Below, in pieces: positions 31,001 through 42,300 of a stretch of DNA of 46,486 nucleotides (the first letter of the stretch is position 1; every line of letters starts with the position of its first letter). The notes under the pieces were generated by a model that saw only the letters and a program-made list of their open reading frames with translations, was not told the DNA's origin and made no database searches. Source of the DNA: Chara braunii (Eukaryota > Streptophyta > Charophyceae > Charales > Characeae); NCBI GenBank assembly GCA_003427395.1, contig BFEA01000465.1, positions 37,860-84,345 of the forward strand. Direction: 5' to 3'. A program made the translations under genes and the position numbers.

Positions 31001-32708
31001 CTTACTATTTCCCCTGTTTAGCCAGTTTCCCAGACCTCGTGGTAGTAGTCCATGAGGTCTTGGGAAATGTCGGGCCACATGGCCTCCCATAATTCCTTGG
31101 GTAGTCCATTTATGCCTGGGGTTTTATCTTCCTCCATTTGCATTAAGGCAGTCCTTATCTCTTACTTTGACAGGGGTCTGTCCAGAGCTTCTCTTTGCTG
31201 GTTTGTAAGGGTTTGGCTCAGTGGTTGCAGGGAAGCCGCTATTTCCTCCGTGCGCTGAACCATGGGCAGGTTTCCACAATCATATGTGAAAAGAGTTTGG
31301 TAGAAGTCCCTGACAATTTTGGTGCAGGCGGTCGTGGAAGTATGTAGGAGTCTTTGATTACCTTTAGGATCTTCCAGGGCTTCAATGACTGCTCTGCCTG
31401 TCCTGACCCCAGCCCTGGCAAAGAGTTTTGCTTCCATTGCTCCCTCCGTGTTGTGCCTGGAGAGTTTTCCGCGAATTTTGGCCCCCTGCCATCGGTGTTC
31501 CATGTAACCCAGGAGGCGGGCTTCCAGGTCTTGGATGGCCACGACAACTTTAGCTAGTTGCTCGTCGTTGGTGGTGTCGTCTTCCTGTTGTTGTAGCTGT
31601 TGGAGCTGATGTTGCAGATTCATTTCTTCCACGTGGCATTGCTTTGCGAGAAGCTTTGAGTACTCATTGCACTTGCGGCCTAGAAAGTGCAGACCGTTAT
31701 TTAACCATATAATTGGGTAACTAACCTGGTTCCTCTGCGCCTGCCAGAAGGACCAGACTTCCTTGAGGTAAGTTTGGAAGCGCTCTATTTTAAGAAGGGA
31801 TGTATTGAGTTTATAATAGCCCCTGCCTTGATCTGGTTTCTCCCTGAAGGCAAATATGGCTATACACATCGCATGGTCTAGCCCCGGATGCGGGCTACGG
31901 GGGAATGTCCCTGCTACCTGAAGGGCCCCTTGAATCTCCTCTGAGGCCAAAATTAGATCTATACGCGATTTTGAGATTTTCTCCGTGCCATTTCAACAAA
32001 AGCATGTGAAACGTCGGTCGGTCGGGAAATGCCGTCTAAAGGTATCAAAGAGGTTGAGCGATTTGAGTAGTTCTGCAATGCTCCTCTTGTCGTTTTGCAC
32101 GTACTGAGGGCAGGGTGTGGGGATGCGCCATCTGTCGAGCCAACGGTCAGGGGCGGCATTGAAGTCACCCACCAAGATTACTGGGATACCCGCAGGTAGT
32201 TTGTCTCTCAGGGACTCTAGGAATCTTTGGCGTGCTGACGGTTCATTCGGCGCGTACACATTCAGTATGCTCACCACATCCAACTCCAACATAGCCAGTA
32301 GGTACACCCACCTACCTTCCTCCTGATCCGCGGCCAGTTCAGCATTTCTAGCTTTGTGTTGGGGGGGAGCCAGATTGCCAGCCCTCCACTGCCCTGCTTG
32401 GGAGCATGGGCCCTGTAAGCTTGGTACGACCAGATCTCCTTGTGTATGTGATTGTGTTCCGGACTGTCCATGAGGTGAGTTTCCTGCAGACACACGACAT
32501 CCGGCCAATCCCTCCCATCGATTCCTTTTAGTTGGTCAACTATAGCCTGTCTTTTAGGTAGTTTTGCTGAGACCAGCCCGTTTACGTTTAAGGTACGTAG
32601 GTCCAGGTCAGCTTGTCGCTTACCAAGCTTCAAGGTCCTGTCTTTACCGTATAACGCGTCAACGACATTCATTCCGCTTTCCGGTCCATGCATGTTTTCT
32701 GTTAGCAT
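28092..32708 (-). pseudogene. LINE-A ORF2: endonuclease, RT, zf-RVT (broken)
   Basis: Translates the machinery for target-primed reverse transcription. The apurinic-type endonuclease begins at 32708 (LNVNGL, CLQETHL), shifts frame near 32300 (LVGDFNAAPDRW), and again near 31990 before HPGLDHAM. Reverse transcriptase is at 30993-29944: NYRPITLL, IDFEKAYDHVDW, RQGDPIAPYLF and FVDDL, where relatives have (F/Y)ADD. A zinc-binding zf-RVT region follows (LQWQIEHRCLPTND, CRLC, ETIEHIFLQC) near 28860-28660. At least one stop (31161) and several frameshifts separate the parts, so it is inactive. Its length of about 4.6 kb equals that of the LINE-B ORF2. Confidence 0.85.
32702..32708 (-). other. ORF1 stop / ORF2 start overlap (ATGCTAA)
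   Basis: ORF1 ends in TAA at 32704-32702 and the first ORF2 ATG is at 32708-32706, giving a 7-base overlap ATGCTAA. A 22-base A-run lies about 30 bases upstream. Such overlaps can allow termination-reinitiation in LINEs. Whether this one is functional is inference. Confidence 0.45.
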
Positions 32709-32729
32709 TTAAGTCTTTTTATTATTGTC

Positions 32730-32762
<33 letters not shown>

Positions 32763-35730
32763 GGTAGCCATTTTTCCGTGTCCAGCACGCCGCCCTTTTG
32801 TAACGTGCTGTTTCTTAATAGTTTGATTAGGAAGGTCCCAATCTCCTCCGCCGACCAGAGGTCGCCAGGTTTAATCTTCAGGTGCTGGAGGTCTTTAAGG
32901 GCTTCATGATCCAGCCATCGTCCTCTGTTGTTGAGTTGTCGTATCGCAGGTATATGTCTTTGGTCGCCAGCCTGTGGTGGCCATATGACATCACCAGGGC
33001 AGCTGAGGCTCCTTCGGGGAACTGATCTCTGGTCAGTTGGGCAATCTCGGTCCCCCTGAGCGGCAGTGCTTCCCCCCACAATGCGAGTGCCAGGAAAAAG
33101 ACTGAGCATCCCTTAATCGTTATCTCACCGTGTAATGCCCCCGGGGGTACTGTAAGACCAACTTCCCAGCAACCATCCCCGCCTCTTTTTCTAACAGGGA
33201 GAAAAGCAAAACCCTTATTGGACGGTGGCGGGTCGTGAGGTGTCTTCTCGAGCAAGAGTCTGAGTCGTTGCCTCTTGCTAATGAGTGTGGGCTCCGGGGG
33301 TTTTGCGGGAGGGGGTTCTTTTTCCTTTTGTGAGACGTTGGGTGCCGAGGCTGCTAGAGCCATACATAGACCTGCCGGAGTGTTTTCTCCCATCGCCACA
33401 GCCCTACCTTCCTCGCCACCTTCTCCGGTTGGACTGCCCCCTCGTGTCTGGATCGCCCCCATGTTCTGCAGCCCATTCCCCCTTCTTTCCCCGTTCTCAG
33501 TCCCCTGTGGTGCGGTTTGACAGGCATCATACCCCTCGGGCTCAGTTATCGCGTTTTTCTCCCCCTTCTGATTTTTATTCTGTTTTCTTTCTTCGCTTCC
33601 CCGCTGCCTTTCGTCCTCCTCCTGTTGGGCTCGACCATTCTCCATCTCTATTCCCCCCCCTGCCTCTTTATGCTTGGGAGAACTGGCGGCGTCAGATGTT
33701 CCGTCTGTCTGCTCTTGTCCTTGCTTCTCTTTTGTCTGTTCCCCTCAGTTTCTCCTTCGTTTGCTCCTCCCACCCAACAGCTTCTACCCCCGGTGGTTCT
33801 TGCTTTTCTTCCTTATGTGATGACTTGTTCTCATTTTCTTTTACATTACCCCTGTCCCTTTTATGTTCCTCACTGACTCCCTCGGGGGGTCGAGGGGGAG
33901 GTTGGACGCGATTGAGAACGATACGGAGAAGTTTGTTGCAAATGTCGTGTCAGTTGGTTCCCACGGGCAACCCTTGGACCAGAGCCTTTTGCAGGCTTGC
34001 GCTGCTTTCTAGCATGGGGATCAACATCCTGTACACCCCGTCCCAAAAGTCATCGTCACCTTCGGCATATTGTGTGTGGAGGTTTTCCATCAACCAGTCC
34101 GTCACCACCTGAAGGTTCATTTCTGTTGTTCGCTCGTCTGGTTGTGCCTCAGTCATGTCAACATCCTGCGGTGGGGGGCCGGGGGGGGGGGGTTGGAGCA
34201 TCTGGAACAATCTCAATTTCCATCGGTGCCAGGCTGTTCCAACACGAGGCTCTCCGACTCTTCCCGGCCGTCCTTGCGGGATGCCTGGTCTGTCGTTAGA
34301 GCGACAACCCCTGCCGAGTCATTTATTTTTAGGCCATGTTCACTTTGCTTTCTGCCACTGGATGCCTGGTCTGCTCCTAGTGTGGTCGCTCTTTTTGAGC
34401 CATTTTCTTTTAGGATCTGTTCACTGTGGTTTTTGCCCTCCTTCCTTTGCTCAGTCAGCAGGTTCCCGGTGGGCATATATTTCTTCGCTGTCGGGGCCCA
34501 TTTTTTTTTCTTCTGTTACCCCTGTATCTGCAATAGTTGGTCGTTCGTCCGGTTTTCTTTTTCTTGGGTGGGCTGCACTTTGGGTTTGGGTCTCTCTTTC
34601 CCTTGTTCGTTGTTTGCAGGGGGAAGCTTTCTGGGCTCCTTTTGGAGGGGGGGGCTCGAGCCTTGCTGGAGCGGGCTTATTTTGGGGTTCCGTTTGGCCG
34701 GGTGCTGTGGGCAGGCCGTCTCTATGCTCAGGTGCCCATATGCCTTGCATTTGAAGCACCAGGGCCTGAACTTGTGGGCGGTGTGGATGTGATAAACCTT
34801 ACCTCCCATTCTGAAAGGGACTGTCACAATGTCGTCGATGGAAAAGAGCCAGTCCTTTGGTAAATCCAAGGCTAACATCAAGTAGTCGTCCCTTTTCGCT
34901 GCGTGGGAGGGAAGAGGATCTATGAAATCCACTATGTTGTACTGTTGCCCAAAGTCGTAGATGAAGGCTGCCTGTACCTCAATCAGAATGTGCCTCAATT
35001 CCACCCAGAAACGATCCCTCATTAACTTTTCCCTTTTTTCCTCTGGGCTCAGCTTCTTCGGTTGCCAGGGGTAAATTCGCACATCCGACCCTTCCCACTT
35101 CACTTTCTTCCATCCATCCATTATGTGCTTGTCTTGGGTGAAAAGGCTCAGGACTGTGAACACTGTCGACGAGAGTGGTTGGATTAAGAAAAACTCATGA
35201 GCCCCTTCGGCGCTGCCTTTCAGTTCTTCCAATCTCTAGCAGATCAATCTTATTTTATCGTTGGTCGATCTTTGGGCTGCGTCGCCGTAAAATATCCAGT
35301 CACTCGCGTGTTTGGTATACGCGCTGTCTCTCGCTTCCAATTTGTTCGTCGGGTATGTTTTCATTATCGTCTTCCTCCCTCCCTTGTTAACGACCTAATT
35401 TTCCAAAGGGAGGAGGAAGAGGGTAAGGAAATAGGCCCTAGCTGATAAGAGATTGCGCAGGGGTACGTTTAATTCCTCTGATTCCCCTCCCTGTTCCCCC
35501 AACGATTGGCACTAAATAACGAGGGTTTTTTCCTGCATAGTGTCCCGCACCCTTTGTGCCCATGAGGGTTTTCCTTCTCCCGGCTTTGTTTGGGGAGCCG
35601 TCTCAGAGGGGCCCCCTTGCTTCCTCCTCTCTGTGAGCCTCTCCTCTTCCGTTAGAACTCCTTCTTCTTCGTCCTTCTCCTCCATGTCTACCTCCTCAAC
35701 CCTTTCTTTCTCCTCTTCGGCGGTTCCCAT
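32702..35730 (-). pseudogene. LINE-A ORF1: DUF4283-like with zinc knuckle (broken)
   Basis: The RNA-binding ORF1 product of plant L1-like elements. It starts at an ATG at 35730 with an acidic, charged region. Around 35238-34760 lies a DUF4283-like domain (HEFFLIQPLSSTVFTVLSLF ... MLALDLPKDW), with an in-frame TAG at 35236-35238, ending in a zinc knuckle CFKCKAYGHLSIETAC (spacing slightly longer than CX2CX4HX4C). Charged linker follows to about 33200, then a globular part (LISKRQRLRLLLE ... GHHRLATKDIYLRYD). A frameshift near 32910 moves to the frame with HEALKDLQHLKIKPGDLWSA and a Lys run from an A-tract, ending at 32702. Several shifts make it non-functional. Confidence 0.7.
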
Positions 35731-36010
35731 AGTTGCGTCCCTGTCCGGGTGTATTCCTTGGTTCGGGGACTCAGCCCCCTAGGTGTTCTCGCCTTGGCCC
35801 GATGTTGACCCAGTGTGGGTTGTGGTCAGCGCTCCCAACAAGCTTGGCCACTGTTGCTGATCCAATTTCGCCCCTCCGTCTGTTAAGATTGGCTGGTAGA
35901 TCGCGGGGGGGGGGGGGACCTCTTATTGAACACACTAGGGGGTCTCCCATAGGGGCTCATCGCCAGTTGCCTGCCCTGGCTATGTCTCATGGCCCCGTGA
36001 TAGAATAGGA

Positions 36011-36915
36011 GGGAGCCTTGCCCCCTTATCTTTTTGACCCCTAATTCCATTGATTTGTTTTTTGTTTTTTGTTGTCTTTAGATTTTCTTTTTTGGTTATC
36101 TTAATGTTCTGTTCCTTTCCGTGCTTTAATCTTTTTTGGATTATTTGCTCTTACAGTTCCTTCGTGCTGTGATCCTTTTTTTTATTCTTGCTAATACAAT
36201 TCCTTCACTCGGCTGGTTGGGGGGGACTAAAGGAATGCTCCCACAATCCGAGGTTGATCAAGGGGAAGGAAGGGCAGAGTGGGGAGGAAAGGGGAAGGTG
36301 GACAACTTTTACCAAGAGAAGTGACCCTCCTATTTGTCGGGACGCCTCCCTGACTTTGATTCCTCTCGCTATGGTCTTTGTGTTGCCAGCTCCGCTCGCC
36401 TCCGTTATTGGCCTTGTGACACGTGGCTGTAGACAACCTCCCAGCTATTCTAGCAGCCAGCTATCGATCCGAATGCCTACCCTCGCCCCCTGCTCCCTAT
36501 GCTGTCCCGTGCGTCGACCCGTGTCCAGAACTCGCACTCCTCCACCCCTAACCCTCCACTTCCTCCACGGCTCAGCAGTCTCCGCTCTTCCACCCTTGTG
36601 CCCGGCCTCTGCTCTTCGTCTATGACCTTCGATGGGTGGCTCTTTTCGTCCCTAGTGACCGCCGTCCCACCTCGGTCTTGATAACACCTTCCGCCGCATC
36701 GACTCGCCCAGTACCCGGTGTCGGCAGGCGATCTCGCCTGCCGCCACGTGTTATTGTGGCGTTGTTGGTTTTTCCTTTTTTGGCGACACTCCTCTTTCCC
36801 CTTGATTGTTGCTTATGCCTTCGCTCCTCTCTTTCTTCCGTAAGCCACCTATTGTCTCCCGCCCAGCCGATCCCAACAGTGCCTCGCGGTTTCTCCCACC
36901 TCAATCTCGATCGTG
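36011..36915. other. Intergenic, no gene seen
   Basis: T-rich at 36050-36190, then mixed C/T-rich sequence. Open frames on both strands are low in complexity and unassigned. The 5' end of LINE-A may extend a little into this stretch. Confidence 0.35.
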
Positions 36916-36917
36916 GG

Positions 36918-37093
36918 CTCGCTCCACTGTGTCTCAAATTCGCGCAATCCTTTCGTGATCAATCTCTTGCTCACCTCTGGTCCGGTTCCGATACTAGCAG
37001 TTGACCTCGCTCCACTGTGTCCCAAATTCGCGCAATCCTTCCGTGATCAATCTGTTGCTCACCTCTGGTCCGGTTCCGATACCAGCAGTTACG
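36918..37093 (+). repeat. 88-bp tandem duplication
   Basis: Two nearly identical units beginning CTCGCTCCACTGTGTC at 36918 and 37006, each containing CACCTCTGGTCCGGTTCCGA. Only a few bases differ, so the duplication is fairly recent. Confidence 0.8.
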
Positions 37094-37440
37094 TGTCTTT
37101 GCCATTCTATTCTTCGCGCCCACCCTCCTCCACCCATAACTGTTTTCCATCTCCTCTTCTCCGCACGTTTTTCGCTCTCCTTTTTTCGTATGAAGCTTGG
37201 TCCCGCTCTGCGCTACTCTTCGCGCCCTCCTTTTTTCCGCTCTCATCTCCTCATAGGAACTCCCTATCGATCCCCCCCTCTCCCTCTCTAGAGCCATCAG
37301 GTAACATCGTGTAAAGAGGATACTCCTTTCACGCTGTGATTTGATTGGCTGCGGAAGGTCTCGCGGGATCGATATGGCCTTTTCCGACAATTACTCTTGA
37401 TCCTCTCCCTACCCCCTTCTACCTCCGCACTGTACCCTAA

Positions 37441-37763
37441 CAGCCATTTCGTCAAAACGGACATATTATATTTTTTGAACGAAATCAAAACTGACTTTTT
37501 TTGCCAAAATCCGGTCGGAATTTTTTGCTCCTGGGGGTCCGGCGTTCCCAAAACGCCGGACCCCCCTGGTTTATGGTTGAGACCAGATACTTTTTTTTTT
37601 TTTTTTTTTTTTTNTATCTGGTCTCAACCATAGACCAGGGGGGTCCGGCGTTTTGGGAATGCCGGACCCCCATGAGCAAAAAATTCCGACCGGATTTTGG
37701 CAAAAAAAGTCAGTTTTGATTTCGTTCAAAAAATATAATATGTCCGTTTTGACGAAATGGCTG
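37441..37763. mobile_element. Long palindromic foldback element with T-run centre
   Basis: Arms of about 150 bp (37441-37591 and 37615-37763) are near-perfect inverse copies, starting CAGCCATTTCGTCAAAACGG. Each arm contains its own palindrome (GGGGTCCGGCGTT/AACGCCGGACCCC). The centre is a T-run of about 23 with an N at 37614. No target duplication is clear. It could be a MITE or foldback transposon, or partly an assembly artefact. Confidence 0.7.
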
Positions 37764-37795
37764 CTCCCTCCCATCTTCTATCTCCCTCTTCGCAA

Positions 37796-38060
37796 CTATA
37801 AATTTCGTAAGCGCATCCGAAAAACTCTCTCTCTCAACTCATCTGCCAACTTCAGAAAGTTTTGGCTAGATGATGTGGATGCATGGCGGGTCGGAAAGTC
37901 CTGACGAGCTGTTTGTAGTCTTGCAAGGCTATGCGCCGGGTGCCCGCGACGGACTGCGGGATCCGGGCAAGTCGGTGTAGAAGCTAAGTTAGCGAGGTGA
38001 CAATCGCCGTGAGGTGGATGTTGGTGTGTGGCGGTCGGGATCGCTAGTACTGGGATGAGG
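37796..38060 (+). promoter_or_regulatory. TATA-containing repeated module, copy 2
   Basis: CTATAAATTTCGTAAGCGC at 37796 is followed by GCGACGGACTGCGG and GAGGTGACAA blocks in the order seen from 23482. Overall identity is low. It starts just after the palindromic element. Confidence 0.35.
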
Positions 38061-38535
38061 AAAGTGAATGTGAGCAATTGGTTGTATGGCCCAGGGCCAT
38101 AGTCAGAGAGCAGAAGGCGTGTGTGCCCCTTTCAGTTGGTTACTTCTTCTCTTAAAAATTGGAAGCTAAGCGGACGGGTGGCAGGGGCCTGGTACTGAGG
38201 ACTCTCTTAGGGATAGATTAGAGTCTATAGCCTGCCTCCCACAGGCAAAAATCAAGTACAATAACAAAGAATAACAACAACATAGTAACAACAATGGTGT
38301 ACACAGAAATACAACCTAACAATAAACAACAGTAACAACCGCTGTGTACACAACGGTAGTAACAACAATAGGTCCACCTTTGGGCCTTGTGGAGAAATGT
38401 CCACAACACAACCCTAATCGACTATGGAGGACAGTCGTTTTGTCGGTAATCAGAAGCGTGATTGGCAAGAGTGTGTGAAGCCTGGCAAATATTGTGATCA
38501 AGAGCTGTGTAGGAGATTATCATAGGGTTCTGAGT
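38061..38535. other. Intergenic, no gene seen
   Basis: Contains an AACAAC-rich stretch at about 38258-38370. No convincing coding sequence. Confidence 0.35.
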
Positions 38536-38539
38536 TGCA

Positions 38540-38885
38540 TGTACCTCAGCAAATTTACACAGGGGAGGGGGGTTACGATCTTGCGATGGAGGCACGACGG
38601 GCAGACATATGGGTGGAAGGTCGGATGACGCATCACGGAGCAGCAGACGGAAAAACAAGGGCAAAGAGAGGGGGAGGATGGCAGTATGACCGTCCAGTGT
38701 GGCAAGAGGAAGGCTGCTAAGAGCAAGCACAACCACAACCGAACACAGGCCGTCAAAGGGAGACAGAGCAGGCAGCACACAAAGCACAGAAAGCTGAAGA
38801 GAAGACTGACAAGGCAGCTGCAGCTGATGCAGGAATAGTGAAAGTTGCTGTGGACAAAGCGGCCCCGATGTGTTCTGGTTGTTGA
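38540..38885 (+). pseudogene. Coding-like remnant, unassigned
   Basis: Frame GYDLAMEARRADIWVEGRMT runs to a stop near 38720. Another frame then reads EEKTDKAAAADAGIVKVAVD and ends MCSGC-stop at 38886. The Ala/Lys/Glu-rich composition suggests a helical C-terminus. It may be two exons or a frameshifted gene. No family is recognised. Confidence 0.2.
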
Positions 38886-39353
38886 ATCATTGCTGAATCG
38901 GAATGATGATTGTTTTCTTAATATGCATGTGTCCCGTGTTTCTGATTGTTTGCTGTATATGCTGCATCACCAATTGTTTGTCGTGTTTTTGCAATGTCAT
39001 GTCACCGCTTGATTGCATGGATGCCTTGACTGCTGTCACTACTGTGTATGTGTACTCCGAATGCAGGTAAGCGCGACATCTCTGCCCCTGGGCCGTTCAG
39101 CGACTGGTGACAGTAACCTCTTTTCGGGCCAGGGTGCAGACGAAAGGGGTCCCTCACAAGGGATGGCTTCAAATAATGACCTATGATGGATGTTTGAGCT
39201 TGGTCCAAGAAGTGGCAAGAACCTCATTCGCACTGCGCAAATGACTAGACTCGAGGTGTTCTATCCTCAACAAAGGTGTAAACTGGGAAGCACATAAATG
39301 GTCACCATTAAAAACCAGTTAGAGGGAGGAGCAAGGGAAACAGACGATCTCCA

Positions 39354-42300
39354 ATGGACTGGGTGGATGTAGTGTATGGTAGAAATCAAAAGTGGAAACA
39401 CACACTCAGACAGGCAAACCTGGACATCTGTTCAATTAACGAAAATGGTCTGGCATCCCGCAACTCAGAAAAAACTAGTCCGCTGTGGGATCTGATAAGG
39501 GGACTGGGGGACAGAACATGGCCGGATGTAATCTGCATCCAGGAAACACACTTAATGGATACACTAGAACACCATAGGGTACACAAACAAGTTTGACCCT
39601 TCTCAGGATACCAAGCCTTTGCCCCCACCCCGGGGAGTGCAGGGGCAGCAATATGGATCCCGCCTAAATCACGCCTAAAAGTCATTAACAACGAACAAGA
39701 TAAGATAGACGGAAGATGGGTTAAAGTCCTGGGTATGTTGGAGTTGGAAATTGTATGTATCGTATCCATCTACGCCCCTAACACCTCCCACGAGAGAAGG
39801 ACTTTTTTTGAAAAAAATAGAATCAATCCCCACCCCTGATATCCCGCCGATCCTAGCTGGAGACTTCAATGCTGCTCCTGACAGATGGTTGGACCGGTGG
39901 AAAATGCCTCCCTCTACAATACATAATGAAGAAGAGGACGAAAAAATGTTGTACGAACTGTGCGCCTCTCTCTCAATCTTCGACACCTTCAGACGAAGCC
40001 ACCCAACCGAAAGAGCTTTAACTTGTTTACGAGACAATAACCCGGCCAGACTATCCAGATCCAGGATCGATTTAATCCTGGCATCCGAGGACCTAGGCGG
40101 GGGGCTCACGCTGTCGGCAATACTGCCAATCAGCCCGTACCCGGGCCTGGACCACAGGATGTGTATGGTGGTCTGGACCTTCCGAAAACGACCGGATCAG
40201 GGGGCGAGTTACTACAAACTCAATACCTCTCTGCTCCGGCCTAGTTCCTTCCAAAGGTACGTACAACAAGTTTGGAATTAATGAAAAAATACCCGCTCCC
40301 AACATGACTCTCAAATTACCTGGTTCAACAACTAGCTGTTCTTTCTGGCTAAGAAATGCAACGGATACTCCAAGCTTCTCGCTGCACAACGACATCATCA
40401 AGAAATTACGGTTATGAAAAATCTTATGGAAGCGGGGAAAAAATTATTTTCCCAAGAATAGGAACCAACTAACACGGAATCACAATCCCAAATAGAGGAC
40501 CTAAAATCCTAGCTCTTGAGACACGCACAATATCGTTGGCAAAGAGCCCAGATAAGGGCAAGACTATCCAGACTGATATCAGAAGGCACGATGAACTCAC
40601 ATTTTTTTGGCTTAGCCAAATCACGTCTCAAAAGAACAACGATTGATGCACTCTACGAACTACAGGCCATGGACTCGGAACCGGCCGTGTCCACGACTAG
40701 ATGTACTAAAATAACATACGATTTCTACAAAGATCTCTTCGCCTCACACATAAATATGCCTAATGCGCATGAGCATGAACAACAACTAAACGAATTTCTA
40801 GATCCTGTTAACAAAGCGTTAACATCTGAACAACGGGTTTCCCTAGAGGCGCCAATCTCCAAGCAGGAAATCTGGACAACTCTCTTGCAAATGAAAGAGG
40901 AAAAAGCACCAGGTATGGCCTCCCAAGATAATTCTGGGAAACCATATGGGAGTTTATGAGCCAGGATATCATGAACTTCTATAAAGAGGTCACGCAGACA
41001 AGGGAGATGGGACTCGAGAGAGAGTGGGGCAGGGGATACTGATGCTCCTGTATAAAAAGGGAGACAAAATGAACATTAGAAATTATAGCCCTATCACACT
41101 CCTCACGGTGATATATAAAATGTTGTCTAAATCCCTAGCTAACAGGATGCTCCTCGTGATGGAGGACATCATACACCCCTCCCAGACCGGTTTCATGAAA
41201 AATAGGAATATACAGGAGAATATCCTGTTAATACATGAGATACTCGAACTCATGAAACACTCCAGTCGGAACGCAGCACTGGTCTTCATCGACTTCGAAA
41301 AAGCTTATGACCACGTGGACTGACTTTTCCTAAATAAGTGCCTGGACAAGATGAATTTTGGCCCGAGCTTCCGTCGTTGGGTTCAGATCCTGCACCGGAA
41401 TGCAACCACCTGCATTCAAGTCAATGGGTGTATGACCCCCCTCTGCGCCTAGAACGTTTAGCTCGACACGGGGATCCGATCGCCCCCTTTGTCTTCCTAA
41501 TTATCATGGAAGCACTAGCTGCGAACCTCCGGGTCAACAAAAACATCACTAGAATTCGAATCTCACACATCCCGGAGGAGACAATCCCGGTGTGTTCCCC
41601 TTTTGCTGACGATCTTACAGTCCTGGTCGACGCTACTCATAATAATATGAAGAAAATCCAGCTAATGATGAAAAAATTTGCTAAGGTCTCTGATATGATA
41701 GTCAATTGGGGGAGCAAAACCCAAGGCTGGTAGATACACTACCAAACAGGACAGCCCCCTGAGACGCCACACATTAAATGGATGTCATCAGAGGCCCCAA
41801 TTAGAATTCTCAGAGTTTCCATGACCACCAAAGGACGCCCCTGGACCAACGACGAGTGGATTAGCACTCCGACACTTAAGAAACTGGACACCTGGAGGAA
41901 CAAGCACACATCTTTATTTGGTCGCGCCCTTGTTATCAACAACGTGGTCTTTGCCTCCCTATGGTATAAATCCCTGCTATGGCCGCTAAGCAAAACTGCC
42001 ATAAAAAACTTCAAGGAAAAGGCCACAGCTTTCCTATGGAGAGGGGATAGCGACCAGAATAACGTGATCAGTCGAGTGGCATGGGACTCAATTATCCAAC
42101 CCAAGGCGGGGGGAGGGCTGAGAATAGTTGACCCAACCTCGCAAGTTCAGGCACTACACTTAAGATGGATCAAAAAACTTATTTCCCCCCCCCCAGTGTC
42201 CCTGGTGCATTTTGGCCTTGGAACATCTAGCCCGAATGGCCCCCGAGGCCCCCCAAATCATCCACCCCCTCACATGGCTCGAGGACCGATACTGGACGAT

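Larger units (their letters stand above)
27497..36010 (-). mobile_element. LINE-A, L1-like, nearly full length, inactivated
   Basis: A minus-strand non-LTR retrotransposon. In order: ORF1 (35730-32702), ORF2 with endonuclease, reverse transcriptase and zf-RVT (32708-28092), a 3' UTR with repeated module, a stem-loop (27541-27574) and an A-rich tail (T-rich at 27497-27519 on the plus strand). The 5' limit is not resolved; about 280 bases upstream of the ORF1 ATG are included. Stops and frameshifts interrupt both ORFs. It is related to LINE-B in domain order and motifs but clearly diverged. Confidence 0.85.

Noticed and set aside
33285-34792. Plus-strand frames of 275 and 240 codons
   Set aside because: Antisense to LINE-A ORF1, whose DUF4283-like and zinc-knuckle features are on the minus strand.
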